The position numbers and the translations under genes were made by a program. Below, piece after piece: positions 33,504 to 42,306 of a DNA stretch of 64,000 nt. Under the pieces are notes generated by a model. That model made no database searches and was not told where the DNA came from. It saw only the letters and a list, made by a program, of their open reading frames with translations. Within the stretch, counting starts at the first letter, position 1, and every line of letters starts with the position of its first letter. This stretch comes from Motiliproteus sp041586735 (lineage in GTDB: Bacteria > Pseudomonadota > Gammaproteobacteria > Pseudomonadales > Balneatricaceae): assembly GCA_041586735.1 (NCBI GenBank), contig JBFGZQ010000004.1:163675-227674 (forward strand), written 5' to 3'.

Positions 33504-35228
33504 TTAGCTGATACGTGTGGACACGTAACGACCCGGTGCGGCTTCGATAGGCTTGAAGGTGTCAGAGCCTAGCGTTGCTGGAGCGTCTATCTGCTTGCCA
33601 GCGCGCTTGTCGAGCCATAAAGACCAGTGGGTCCACCAGCTGCCTTCTTGGCGTTCGGCGCTGTCAAACCATTGCTCGGCAGTCTTACCCAGCTCACCGT
33701 TAATCCAGAAATGGCGACGATTTTTAGAGGCGGGGTTGATAACACCGGCAATGTGGCCGCTAGCACCAAGAACAAACTCGCAGTTCTTTAGCAGCTCAGT
33801 GCCTTTGAATGTACTCTTCCAGGGAGCGATGTGGTCATCGACGCAGGATAGGAAGTAGCAGGGCGTTTTAATCGTGGATAGATCGATGGGCTCGCCACAG
33901 ATCGTCAGGGCACCTGGCTTCGACAGGTTGTTTTCCAGGTACATGTTTTTCATGTAAAAGGTATAGAAATTAGCGGGCAAGTTGGTCGGATCGCTGTTCC
34001 AGTACAGTAGATCAAAGGGAACCGGGGATTGTCCTTTGAGGTAGTTGTTCACGACATATGACCAGATGAGGTCGTTAGAACGCAGCATGTTGAAAGCGGT
34101 TGACAGGTTTTTACCGTTCAATACCCCCTCTTTCTGTACTTTCTCTATCAGCGATGTTACCTGCTTGTCGTCGACGAATACCCCTATATCACCGGGCTCT
34201 TCAAAGTCAGTCAGTGCAGTCAGGAAGGTGGCAGAGGAGACGCTGCTGTCTTTGCGGGCGGTCAATACCGCCAAGCTGCTAGACAGAATGGTGCCACCGA
34301 TGCACCAGGCCACCGCGTTGACTTTCTTGCTGCCAGAGATCTCTTTGACCACTTCCAAGGCTTTGATGACGCCAGATTCTACATAGTCGTCCCAGCCGAG
34401 ATGGCGCTGTTCGGGCGTGGCATTAACCCAGGAGATCATAAAAGTGTTCTGGCCCTGATCAACCACGTGCTTGACGAACGAGTTCTCCGGCTGCAGGTCC
34501 ATGATGTAGAACTTGTTAATGGTCGGAGGGATGATCAGTGTTGGACGCTCTGCGATCTTGTCGTGAGCGGGTTTGTATTGAATCAGCTGCAGAATTTCAT
34601 TTTCGAATACCACTTCGCCCGGTGTGGTAGCGATATTCTGCCCCAGTACAAACGCAGACTCATCGGTCATGCTGATGCTGCCTTTGTCGAGATCGCCCAG
34701 CAGATTTTGCAGGCCGTCGATCAGGCTTTGACCTTTGGTTTCGATCGCTTGCTGGATCACCTCAGGATTGGTGACGGCGAAGTTGGTGGGGGACATCGCA
34801 TCTATATATTGCTGAGTATAAAATTCTAGTTTCTTCTGGCTTTTGTCATCGAGATTGGCTTGAGACACCGTCTTGTTTAGCAGTTGTGACGCAATCAGAT
34901 AAGATTCTTTGATGTAGTTGAATACTGGGCTTTCGCTCCACTCGTCGGCGTTAAAGCGCCGGTCACCGGCAACGGGTTGGGTTGTCAGGCCGCTGTGGCC
35001 AGAAAGGATGGTTGACCAGAATTGTAAAGACGATTTTTGATATTCACCAATGGCATCCATCCAACCCTGTGGGTCGGTCGGACGGCTCAGAAGCTGCGAC
35101 CAGGCACTATTTAGATTGTCGAGGTACTCTTCGCCGACCTTGCCGCCAAACATTTCGACCAGTTTGTGGGTCTCAGCATTCATAGCGGTAAAATAGTTCT
35201 CGGTAGTGGCGGAGTTGCTACTATCCAT
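33504..35228 (-). CDS. phaC: Class I poly(3-hydroxyalkanoate) synthase
   Basis: 574 residues. Polymerises (R)-3-hydroxyacyl-CoA into PHA granules. The nucleophile is Cys309 in the lipase-like box AWCIGGT. The later CYFLSCVDDHIAPW holds the catalytic Asp and LGASGHIAG the His. Length and the WCIGG form fit class I (single-subunit, short-chain) enzymes. No phaA, phaB, phasin or phaR is in the window, so precursor supply genes are elsewhere. The upstream region toward 35379 holds a perfect 10-bp palindrome. Confidence 0.95.
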   Translation of the reverse strand: MDSSNSATTENYFTAMNAETHKLVEMFGGKVGEEYLDNLNSAWSQLLSRPTDPQGWMDAIGEYQKSSLQFWSTILSGHSGLTTQPVAGDRRFNADEWSESPVFNYIKESYLIASQLLNKTVSQANLDDKSQKKLEFYTQQYIDAMSPTNFAVTNPEVIQQAIETKGQSLIDGLQNLLGDLDKGSISMTDESAFVLGQNIATTPGEVVFENEILQLIQYKPAHDKIAERPTLIIPPTINKFYIMDLQPENSFVKHVVDQGQNTFMISWVNATPEQRHLGWDDYVESGVIKALEVVKEISGSKKVNAVAWCIGGTILSSSLAVLTARKDSSVSSATFLTALTDFEEPGDIGVFVDDKQVTSLIEKVQKEGVLNGKNLSTAFNMLRSNDLIWSYVVNNYLKGQSPVPFDLLYWNSDPTNLPANFYTFYMKNMYLENNLSKPGALTICGEPIDLSTIKTPCYFLSCVDDHIAPWKSTFKGTELLKNCEFVLGASGHIAGVINPASKNRRHFWINGELGKTAEQWFDSAERQEGSWWTHWSLWLDKRAGKQIDAPATLGSDTFKPIEAAPGRYVSTRIS

Positions 35229-35334
35229 ACGTGATTCTCTTTTCCAGCAGGACTCGATTGTGTCGCGCGATATTTTGTACGGACACTTAGGAGACCGAAG
35301 TATAAACTACCCATCCCTAATAATCCCCCTTCCC

Positions 35335-35363
35335 TTAGTCTAGAGGTAAAATGTCTAGACTAA
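35335..35363. promoter_or_regulatory. Perfect 10-bp inverted repeat between phaC and the glutaredoxin-like gene
   Basis: TTAGTCTAGA (35335-35344) and TCTAGACTAA (35354-35363), separated by nine bases, lie in the divergent spacer; another TGTCTAG follows. This fits an operator for a dimeric regulator or a leader hairpin. Confidence 0.55.
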
Positions 35364-35384
35364 GCTGTCTAGGGGTGAGTGGGT

Positions 35385-35675
35385 ATGTGTTTTGCAGAAT
35401 CGGTCGGAGGGATGAGGGTGGGTTTTATTTTGTATGGCACCCTAGGTTGCCATCTCTGTGAGGTGGCAGAACAGTTGATTACCACGACGCTCGATCTGCA
35501 AATGGTGTCGATCGAGTGTGTTGATATCGCTGATGATGACCGCTTAATCGAGGCTTATGGCGTGCGTATACCGGTCCTGGTTGATCCTGAATCTGGGTAC
35601 GACCTGGGTTGGCCGTTTGATGCGCAGCAGCTGCAGCGTTTTGTTGCAGGGCTTGGTGGCGGGCTTACAGATTAA
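35385..35675 (+). CDS. Glutaredoxin-like (DUF836 family) protein
   Basis: About 96 residues. A thioredoxin-fold core begins at RVGFILYGTLGCHLCEVAEQL with redox motif CHLC, followed by the cis-Pro region VRIPVLVD. Start options: ATG 35385 has AGGGGTGAG at a good distance; ATG 35412 (MRVGFILYG) is where relatives usually start but has GGAGG only one base away. The 3' end overlaps convergent tatD by 11 nt. Disulfide or glutathione partner unknown. Confidence 0.8.
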   Translation: MCFAESVGGMRVGFILYGTLGCHLCEVAEQLITTTLDLQMVSIECVDIADDDRLIEAYGVRIPVLVDPESGYDLGWPFDAQQLQRFVAGLGGGLTD

Positions 35676-36465
35676 AGAATGCCTGGGTCGTGGCGCTGCT
35701 TGAGCGTGCCAGTTGCTCGCTGCTGATCCCTAGGTGGGTGGCGACAACCTGACAAATATGAGCAAGATAGCAGGGTTCATTGCGTCTGGATTTGGGCTTG
35801 GGTTTTAAGTCTCGGGGCAAGAGGTAAGGCGAGTCGGTCTCCAGCATGAGTCGCGCTAAGGGAATCTCTTTGAGTAACGGTAATAGGTGTGTGCCGCGCC
35901 GCTCGTCACAGATCCAGCCGGTGATGCCGATATGGAGATCTAGATCCAGCAGCCGAAATAACTGCTGCCGATCTCCGGTGAAGCAGTGCAGCACGGCATG
36001 GGGGATGTGATCACGATAGTTGCGGATGATGTCATAGAACGTTTGCTGGGCATCGCGTTCGTGCATCAGTACCGGATAGTTCAGTTCGGCAGCTAACTCC
36101 AGTTGTTGCTCAAAGGTCTTAATTTGGGTGGGTCGAGGTGAGGCATCACGGTTGAAATCAAGTCCGGTTTCGCCGACCGCTTTGACACAGCTGTGTTGGC
36201 ACAGCGCCTTGAGTTGAGCATGGCCATCGGCAGGAAAATCGCTGCTGTAGTGCGGGTGCACGCCAGCGGTAGAGAATAGTTGGTCGGGATGCTGTTGGCA
36301 TAGTCGAACGGCCTCTGCACTGTCGTCGAGGGTTGATCCGGTGATGATAAGCTGTTCAACGCCCGCTTGCTGAGCGCGCTCTAGAACCTGCTGGTAGTCG
36401 CTTGCAAAGGCACTGTCGGTCAGATTGACCGCTATATCTATAAGGGGGAAGGCGCTTGAGCTCAT
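35665..36465 (-). CDS. tatD: TatD family metal-dependent deoxyribonuclease
   Basis: 266 residues. The DIAVNLTD start (TatD branch, where DxHxH is replaced by DxxxN), GVHPHYS, GETGLDFNRD, VLHCFTGD, GITGWICDERRG and LETDSPYLLPRDL match E. coli TatD closely. A 3'-5' exonuclease linked to DNA repair and quality control. The gene stands alone; its end overlaps the convergent glutaredoxin-like gene. Confidence 0.92.
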   Translation of the reverse strand: MSSSAFPLIDIAVNLTDSAFASDYQQVLERAQQAGVEQLIITGSTLDDSAEAVRLCQQHPDQLFSTAGVHPHYSSDFPADGHAQLKALCQHSCVKAVGETGLDFNRDASPRPTQIKTFEQQLELAAELNYPVLMHERDAQQTFYDIIRNYRDHIPHAVLHCFTGDRQQLFRLLDLDLHIGITGWICDERRGTHLLPLLKEIPLARLMLETDSPYLLPRDLKPKPKSRRNEPCYLAHICQVVATHLGISSEQLARSSSATTQAFFNL

Positions 36466-36574
36466 GTATAGTTAAACCATTTCGGTACGTTAGGATCAAT
36501 CTCTTTAAAATTAAAGAGCGTCTTAAATAAACCTACTTGAATGCGTCGGTTAACGAGCGTTACGGATAGCAAGG

Positions 36575-38617
36575 CTAGGTTTGCGGAGTTATCCCACGTC
36601 GTTCGTGTGGCTTTAGAAGGTGTTTGGGCTGCCCCAGCATATCGCTGTATATAACTGAAAAGCTCAGAATATTTTGTACATAATTTCGGGTCTCGTCGAA
36701 CGGAATAGTCTCAATCCATATGTCGATAGGTAGGTCCTTCCGATGTTCTAACCAGCGATTAACCCTCGTGGGTCCCGCGTTATAGGCTGCGCTAGCTAAA
36801 ACCCGATGTCCCGCGTAGCGTCGGCTTAAACTGGCCAAATAGTGACTCCCTAGTTTTATGTTTACTTCAGGCTCGGTGAGTTGCTGCGCGCCTAGGTAGT
36901 GAATTTTAGCCTGTTTGGCGGTTGCTTTGGCGGTACGAGGCATCAACTGCATTAATCCGAGTGCTCCGGCAGGCGAGCGGGCGTCGGGCTTGAAGCTGCT
37001 CTCTTGACGGGCAACAGCCAGAATCCAGGACGTATCTATATTGTTGTTTTGGGCGGAGTCGGAGATCTCTACGCCATATGCCAGTGGAAAACGTAGCAGC
37101 AGATCGTTCCATTTCCGGGCGCTGATAGCCGCGCTTATCGCTTGCTCGTACCAGCCCCATTGCCGTGCCAGTTGTGCGGCGTGGTGAAGTTGTTGCGGGC
37201 TCAGGTTGCGTGTCGCCAAGCCCCATTCTCTGCGGGCATCAGCGCGTTGCTGATGATAGAACAACTCACGGGCGCGAAGCAGCGGTGCGCTCTGTGAGAG
37301 CTGGCGCAGGTAGAGGCTGTCGGCCAGCTCGGTCTGGTTATTGAGGCTGTATCCTCTCCCGAGTTTATCGGCCGATAGAAAACCATAGAAACTACGCTCA
37401 TTGGCTAATGCCGAATAAAGCGCCGTTGCGCGACGCTGAGCATCGGTTTCAGGCAGGGCTTCGAGCGATCGGGCTTTCCAATAGCGCCAGCGGCCGCTGG
37501 CTTGCTCGATGGCCGGCAGATCGTCGATCAGGGCGTCTATGGCTTGCCAATCCTTGCGTAATAGCAGATTGCGCAGTTGCCATTCAAGCAGGATTTTATC
37601 ACTCTGGTCGGGATTGATCTGCTGGCTCAGCTGTTCCAGAGATTCGGGGTAGCTGCGCAGCAGGCGGAGGCTGAAGCGTTGCTGTAGCTGTTGCCGGGTA
37701 GCGTCGGCTAAGGACGCGCTGAAGCGCTGCTGCAGTTGTTGCAGTGCTAGCTCAGAATTGCTGCGGTTCAGGCGATTGAGGCTGTTTTCCAACAGTTGTT
37801 GGTAGCCCTGCATGTTGGGATTAAGCTTGGTAGTTATAAGTCGAACAGGCTGGCGATGGAGCTCCAGCGCCAGTTTTGCGCTTTGCTGTCGCTCGGGATT
37901 GCGCAATAACCGGCTGCTGTATTGGGCTAATCTCAGGTTGTTTTTTGCTAGCGCCAGCCAAAAGCGCTCCCAGGCGTGTTGCTCGCTGAAAGCACTGCTT
38001 TTCATCCAAGCTGCGAACAGTTCGTCACAGCTGTTCGGCTGGGAGTTGCCTTGAACCCATAGCGGTGCGACCTGGCTGAACGCGTCTTGCTGCTGGCCTG
38101 TTTGCTGGAGAGCCCTGAGCCGCAGGCATTGCAGGCTGGTGTTGGCGAGTCGGGGTTGGTAGTTGTCAAGCAGTGTTTGCCAATGCTGGTGCTCGCCGAG
38201 ATGGCTAAGCCAGGCGCTGTGCAGTTTGCTGGGTAACGGGGTGTCAGAAAACTGGTTGCTGAACTGTTGTAGTGCGTCGGTGTTGAGCTTATCGAGTTGG
38301 AGTCGATGGCGCTGATAGAGTAGGTAGGGGTAGAGTGGGTAATTTGTAAGTTGCTCGATCAGCGCCGAGGCCTTGGTCATATCGTGCAGCTCTAAGGCTG
38401 TCGTTGCCTGCTGGTACAGATCACGTTGCTGCTGATATTCCGCTCTTTGCTGGTCGATATCTGATTCCAGCAGCGCGCTGGCATAGCGAGGGACTAGCAA
38501 TAGTAGCGCAGAAAAAAAGAGAATTTGAGAAAGGTGCGAGATTGAAGGGCTTTGACTGGCGATGCCGCGTAAAATCGCCAGATAGCGATACCGCTGAACT
38601 GTTCGGGAAGGTTGCAA
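36575..38617 (-). CDS. slt: Soluble lytic murein transglycosylase (Slt70 type)
   Basis: 680 residues. A long N-terminus with a signal-like hydrophobic stretch (ILFFSALLLLVPRYASA, about 33-49), then an alpha-helical superhelix of some 430 residues and a C-terminal lysozyme-like domain. The catalytic Glu is Glu539 in AVARQESSF, followed by ARSPAGALGLMQLMP and ASAAYNAGPTRVNRW. It cleaves glycan strands to 1,6-anhydro products in the periplasm. The true start may be internal, closer to the hydrophobic core. Confidence 0.92.
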   Translation of the reverse strand: MQPSRTVQRYRYLAILRGIASQSPSISHLSQILFFSALLLLVPRYASALLESDIDQQRAEYQQQRDLYQQATTALELHDMTKASALIEQLTNYPLYPYLLYQRHRLQLDKLNTDALQQFSNQFSDTPLPSKLHSAWLSHLGEHQHWQTLLDNYQPRLANTSLQCLRLRALQQTGQQQDAFSQVAPLWVQGNSQPNSCDELFAAWMKSSAFSEQHAWERFWLALAKNNLRLAQYSSRLLRNPERQQSAKLALELHRQPVRLITTKLNPNMQGYQQLLENSLNRLNRSNSELALQQLQQRFSASLADATRQQLQQRFSLRLLRSYPESLEQLSQQINPDQSDKILLEWQLRNLLLRKDWQAIDALIDDLPAIEQASGRWRYWKARSLEALPETDAQRRATALYSALANERSFYGFLSADKLGRGYSLNNQTELADSLYLRQLSQSAPLLRARELFYHQQRADARREWGLATRNLSPQQLHHAAQLARQWGWYEQAISAAISARKWNDLLLRFPLAYGVEISDSAQNNNIDTSWILAVARQESSFKPDARSPAGALGLMQLMPRTAKATAKQAKIHYLGAQQLTEPEVNIKLGSHYLASLSRRYAGHRVLASAAYNAGPTRVNRWLEHRKDLPIDIWIETIPFDETRNYVQNILSFSVIYSDMLGQPKHLLKPHERRGITPQT

Positions 38618-38747
38618 AACCAGAACCTCTTCGTTTCAATGGCCAGCCTTGGGCTGGTCTTGCAGTAGAATAGCTCAAACCCTAGGCCGTTGCCGAGTCA
38701 ATTCATTGCTGGCGGTGATGCCTCTCTTTTAGGTTGGAACATTTTTT

Positions 38748-40670
38748 ATGGCGCTTTTGAGATTAAACCAAGCGGCTTTGGCCTTTGGCGATAAACCCTT
38801 GTTGGATCAGGTTGACTGGGTGGTTCATCCGGGCGAGCGAATCGCCTTGATCGGTCGCAACGGTGAAGGCAAATCCACCCTGATCAAGGTGATTAATGGC
38901 CAGCAGCAGCTGGACTCGGGTAGCGTTTGGCAGGCACCGAACACCCGTATAGGCGTGCTGGATCAGGAGCTTCCTGATGCTGATCAGCGCACCGTATTTG
39001 AGGTAGTGGCCGAGGGGTTGAAGCATGTGCAGGTGCTGCGTGCCGAATATGAGCGGCTGGCCCTGGATGCCCATGATGATGCGGGGATGAAAAAGCTTGA
39101 GCAGTTACAGCACCGCTTAGAGGCGGTGGATGGCTGGAATCTGGAGCAGAAAGTAGAGCGGGTGCTGTTGCGGTTGAAATTGCCGGCGCAAACCCGGATG
39201 CAGCAACTTTCTGGTGGATGGCGTCGGCGGGTAGCGCTGGCGCAAGCACTGGTGGTCGACCCCGATATTCTATTATTGGATGAGCCGACTAACCACCTCG
39301 ATATCCATACCATCGACTGGCTGGAGCAGCAGCTGCTGGAGTTCCGCGGCACCCTGATATTTATCACCCATGATCGGGCTTTTCTGCAGCGTGTTGCCAA
39401 TAGAATCGTCGAACTGGATCGGGGTAATATTTTTCCATGGGAGGGCGACTATAACGGTTTTCTCAAGTATCGCGAACAGGTGTTGGCCGATCAGGAACGC
39501 CATAATGCGCTGTTTGATAAGCGCTTAGCCCAAGAGGAGGTGTGGATTCGGCAAGGTATCAAGGCGCGTAGAACCCGTAACGAAGGCCGAGTCAGGGCGC
39601 TGAAAGCGATGCGTAACGAGCGTTCCGAGCGCCGTGAACAACAGGGTAAGGCCAATTTTTCAGTGGAGCAGGCGCAGCGCTCTGGCAAGTTGGTAGTGGA
39701 TGCCCAGGGTGTGAGCTACAGTTACGGCGACCGAACCATCGTCAAGGACTTCTCGGTCCGGGTTCTACGCGGCGATCGTATCGGTTTGATCGGCCCTAAC
39801 GGGGTGGGTAAAACCACCTTGTTGCGTTTGTTGCTCGGGCAGCTGCAGCCGCAGTCGGGTCATCTGGATCTGGGGACCAACCTGCAGGTGGCTTATTTTG
39901 ATCAGTTGCGGGAGCAGCTTGACCCGGAAAAAACGGTGATTGATAACGTGGCTGAAGGTCGCGATCACATCGAAATCAATGGCAGTCGCCGGCATATCAT
40001 CAGCTACCTCGGTGATTTTCTGTTTTCGCCGGGCCAGACCCGCGCCAAGGTTAAGGCGTTATCCGGTGGTGAGCGTAACCGATTGCTATTAGCGCGTCTG
40101 TTCAGCAAGTCAGCCAACATCCTGGTGCTTGATGAGCCCACCAACGATCTGGACTTGGAATCGCTGGAGCTGCTCGAGGAGGTGTTGAGTGAGTTTAAAG
40201 GCACCGTGCTGCTGGTCAGTCACGATAGGGCCTTTCTTGATAATGTAGTGACCAGCACGCTGGTATTTAATAGCGATGGCAGCATCAATGAGTTTGTCGG
40301 AGGTTATGAGGACTGGATTCGTCAGGGTGGCGTGCTGCCGCGATCTGAGATGCCGGGTGTTACTGACAGGGTTGAAGCTTCAGCAGTGGCTGTAGACTCG
40401 GTATCGCAGCCCTCTGTCGTGGTATCTCAGGTTAACAAACCCGCGCCCAAGAAACTGAGCTATAAGCTGCAGCGTGAGTTAGATCTGTTGCCTGTGCAGT
40501 TGGAACAACTTGAGCAACGGCTGGAGGCGCTGCAGCAAGAGGTCGCGGCTGTTGACTTCTATCAGCAGGCGCATGACGTGGTGACCGAACGGCTGGCGGC
40601 GGTAGAGCGCTGCGAGCAGCAGCTTGAGCAGGCGATGGAGCGCTGGGTTGAGCTGGAGGCGATGCAGTAA
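38748..40670 (+). CDS. uup: ABC-F family ATPase Uup
   Basis: 640 residues with two ATPase domains and no membrane part. Walker A motifs are GRNGEGKST and GPNGVGKTT; signatures LSGGWRRRVALA and LSGGERNRLLLA; Walker B segments LLLDEPTNHLD and LVLDEPTNDLD. The linker WIRQGIKARRTRNEGRVRAL is the Uup branch signature, and the C-terminal about 80 residues form the Uup coiled coil that binds branched DNA. It acts on ribosomes and DNA intermediates. Confidence 0.93.
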   Translation: MALLRLNQAALAFGDKPLLDQVDWVVHPGERIALIGRNGEGKSTLIKVINGQQQLDSGSVWQAPNTRIGVLDQELPDADQRTVFEVVAEGLKHVQVLRAEYERLALDAHDDAGMKKLEQLQHRLEAVDGWNLEQKVERVLLRLKLPAQTRMQQLSGGWRRRVALAQALVVDPDILLLDEPTNHLDIHTIDWLEQQLLEFRGTLIFITHDRAFLQRVANRIVELDRGNIFPWEGDYNGFLKYREQVLADQERHNALFDKRLAQEEVWIRQGIKARRTRNEGRVRALKAMRNERSERREQQGKANFSVEQAQRSGKLVVDAQGVSYSYGDRTIVKDFSVRVLRGDRIGLIGPNGVGKTTLLRLLLGQLQPQSGHLDLGTNLQVAYFDQLREQLDPEKTVIDNVAEGRDHIEINGSRRHIISYLGDFLFSPGQTRAKVKALSGGERNRLLLARLFSKSANILVLDEPTNDLDLESLELLEEVLSEFKGTVLLVSHDRAFLDNVVTSTLVFNSDGSINEFVGGYEDWIRQGGVLPRSEMPGVTDRVEASAVAVDSVSQPSVVVSQVNKPAPKKLSYKLQRELDLLPVQLEQLEQRLEALQQEVAAVDFYQQAHDVVTERLAAVERCEQQLEQAMERWVELEAMQ

Positions 40671-40704
40671 TTGGCATCGCCGACTCTGTGCTGTCTGCGT
40701 GGGC

Positions 40705-41136
40705 TTATTTTTCAACCCGCACAGCCAGTACATCACAAATAGCGCCGTGCAAGACATCGTTGGCGGTCGATCCTAATAGCAGGGAAAGGCCGTGACGACC
40801 GTGGCTGCCAACGACAATTAGATCGATATCGGTTTCTTTGGCAATGCGGTGTATTTCGCTCGAGGTATGCCCGGTCACGACGTGGATCTGTTTGACCTCC
40901 ACGCTGAGCTGGGTTGCGAACTCGGACAACCGTTGCTGAGCCTGTTCATCCAGCTGTTCCTGGATAGTGGAAAGATCCATAGGCACGTCGCCACCATAGG
41001 CAAAGCTTAGGGGTTCGATGACATGGATTAGGCTCAGGCTGCCCTGGCTTTTCCGCATCAGCATAACCGCCTTGTCGGCTACCTGGTTGGACTCCTCGGT
41101 TAAATCCACTGCTAGTAAAATATTCTGATAACTCAT
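40705..41136 (-). CDS. Universal stress protein (UspA family)
   Basis: 143 residues from ATG 41136 (MSYQNILLAVDLTEES), with GAGGG upstream; the longer frame adds 14 poorly supported residues. The ATP-binding signature GSHGRHGLSLLLGSTANDVLH is seen near the C-terminus. Single Usp domain, probably UspA-like. Role in starvation or micro-aerobic stress is by analogy only. Confidence 0.9.
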   Translation of the reverse strand: MSYQNILLAVDLTEESNQVADKAVMLMRKSQGSLSLIHVIEPLSFAYGGDVPMDLSTIQEQLDEQAQQRLSEFATQLSVEVKQIHVVTGHTSSEIHRIAKETDIDLIVVGSHGRHGLSLLLGSTANDVLHGAICDVLAVRVEK

Positions 41137-41220
41137 GATGAATCCCTCGGTCGCAGCTTGATACCCTGTAATTAACAAATAGCTTACTATAACCGATTCG
41201 TAAATAGACGGGTGGTATTA

Positions 41221-41721
41221 ATGAATTGGCTTGTTATCGTTCTGATTATGTTCGCGATTATGGGTTCGTTGCTCTGGGTGATGCCCTCGCCACGGCAGCG
41301 CGTACAGGCATTATTGCGGCAGCGTGCGATGCGCGCAGGGCTTCAGGTGCAGCTCGTAAGGATATTATTGCCGCGAGCACTAGGGGAGGCGCTGGCCGAG
41401 GAACGTCATTGCGTGGCCTATCGGCTCCTACGGGGGCGTAACAGTGCTCGGGCGCAGCAGCCTCCCTGGCAGATCTTCCAATTACCCTCTCATGCCAACG
41501 TGGGGCTGCCTGACGGCTGGAGTTGGTCTAAAGGCGAAAATCAGCTGGATCCCGCCGCGTTGGCATTAATAGAGGAGCTGATCCCGCTGCTGCCTAAAGA
41601 TGTCTATGGGCTTGAATCGACGCCTATCAGCGTCTCGGTCTTTTGGGAGGAGCGTGGCACTCCGGAGACCGTGGTATTGATTCAGACATCGCTTAATCGG
41701 TTGCTCGAGGCAGGAGTGTGA
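41221..41721 (+). CDS. Conserved hypothetical protein with N-terminal membrane anchor
   Basis: 166 residues from ATG 41221. One N-terminal helix (LVIVLIMFAIMGSLLWVMP), a basic stretch, then a cytoplasmic-looking domain (LPDGWSWSKGENQLDPAAL...). I recognise no family function; homologues of this size seem to lie between uup and topA in Pseudomonas-type genomes. The stop overlaps the possible GTG start of the next gene, so the two are probably co-expressed. Confidence 0.7.
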   Translation: MNWLVIVLIMFAIMGSLLWVMPSPRQRVQALLRQRAMRAGLQVQLVRILLPRALGEALAEERHCVAYRLLRGRNSARAQQPPWQIFQLPSHANVGLPDGWSWSKGENQLDPAALALIEELIPLLPKDVYGLESTPISVSVFWEERGTPETVVLIQTSLNRLLEAGV

Positions 41722-41726
41722 AGCAG

Positions 41727-41960
41727 ATGACGTTCAGTGAAGGTAGCTTGCAGCCGGGCCGATATCGCCATTACAAAGGTGGAGAGTATCAGGTACTGGG
41801 TATTGCCAGGCATTCGGAAACCGACGAAGAGTTGGTGGTGTATCGGCCGTTATATGGAGAGCAGGGGTTGTGGGTGCGTCCGCTGGCGATGTTTCTAGAA
41901 TCGGTACACACGGAGCAGGGCTTGCAGCCGCGTTTTTTACCCCTTTCGGGTGCAGAGTGA
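41727..41960 (+). CDS. DUF1653 domain protein
   Basis: 77 residues from ATG 41727, with CAGGAG ten bases upstream; a GTG at 41718 is an alternative. The LQPGRYRHYKGGEYQVLGIARHS block and VYRPLYGEQGLWVRPLAMF block define DUF1653, a small family of unknown function. In Pseudomonas a member sits next to topA, as here. Confidence 0.82.
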   Translation: MTFSEGSLQPGRYRHYKGGEYQVLGIARHSETDEELVVYRPLYGEQGLWVRPLAMFLESVHTEQGLQPRFLPLSGAE

Positions 41961-42306
41961 TCTGAGTTGCGAGTAGCGTTCTTGATTGCCGTTGTTGCCG
42001 AGAGCGTTGTTGTTGCTGATAGATAAAGTAATTTACCCGCAGCGCAATGAGCCGTATCGGCACCCGGCTGAACAGCGGCAATACGCTGTTTTATGCAGAT
42101 ATAAGCTGTTGAAAACATAGGGTAGAATGAGTCTTCGGCAGATTACCTAAATTGACGCCTAATCACTGTCAAAAACCGCTACCAGGGAGCGGCTTGGCTC
42201 CGGTGTTTAGAAAATGTTTGCTTGACCGACGTATGTACAGGCCTTATATATGACCGCTTCTGAGCCCCATCGCACTCTTTAATCTTTATAAGCTTTAGGT
42301 TTATTC
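41961..42306. other. Intergenic region upstream of topA
   Basis: 346 nt with no supported gene. Near its end is a good sigma-70 promoter (42223-42251). Nothing else recognised. Confidence 0.6.
42223..42251 (+). promoter_or_regulatory. Predicted sigma-70 promoter of topA
   Basis: TTGACC (42223-42228), a 17-base spacer and TATATA (42246-42251) differ little from consensus. Transcription would start near 42258, giving a leader of about 50 nt. Confidence 0.6.

Noticed and set aside
41158..41171. TTGATACCCTGTAA as an Anr box for the usp gene
   Set aside because: Only one half site matches and it lies about 28 nt before the start codon, too close for activation.
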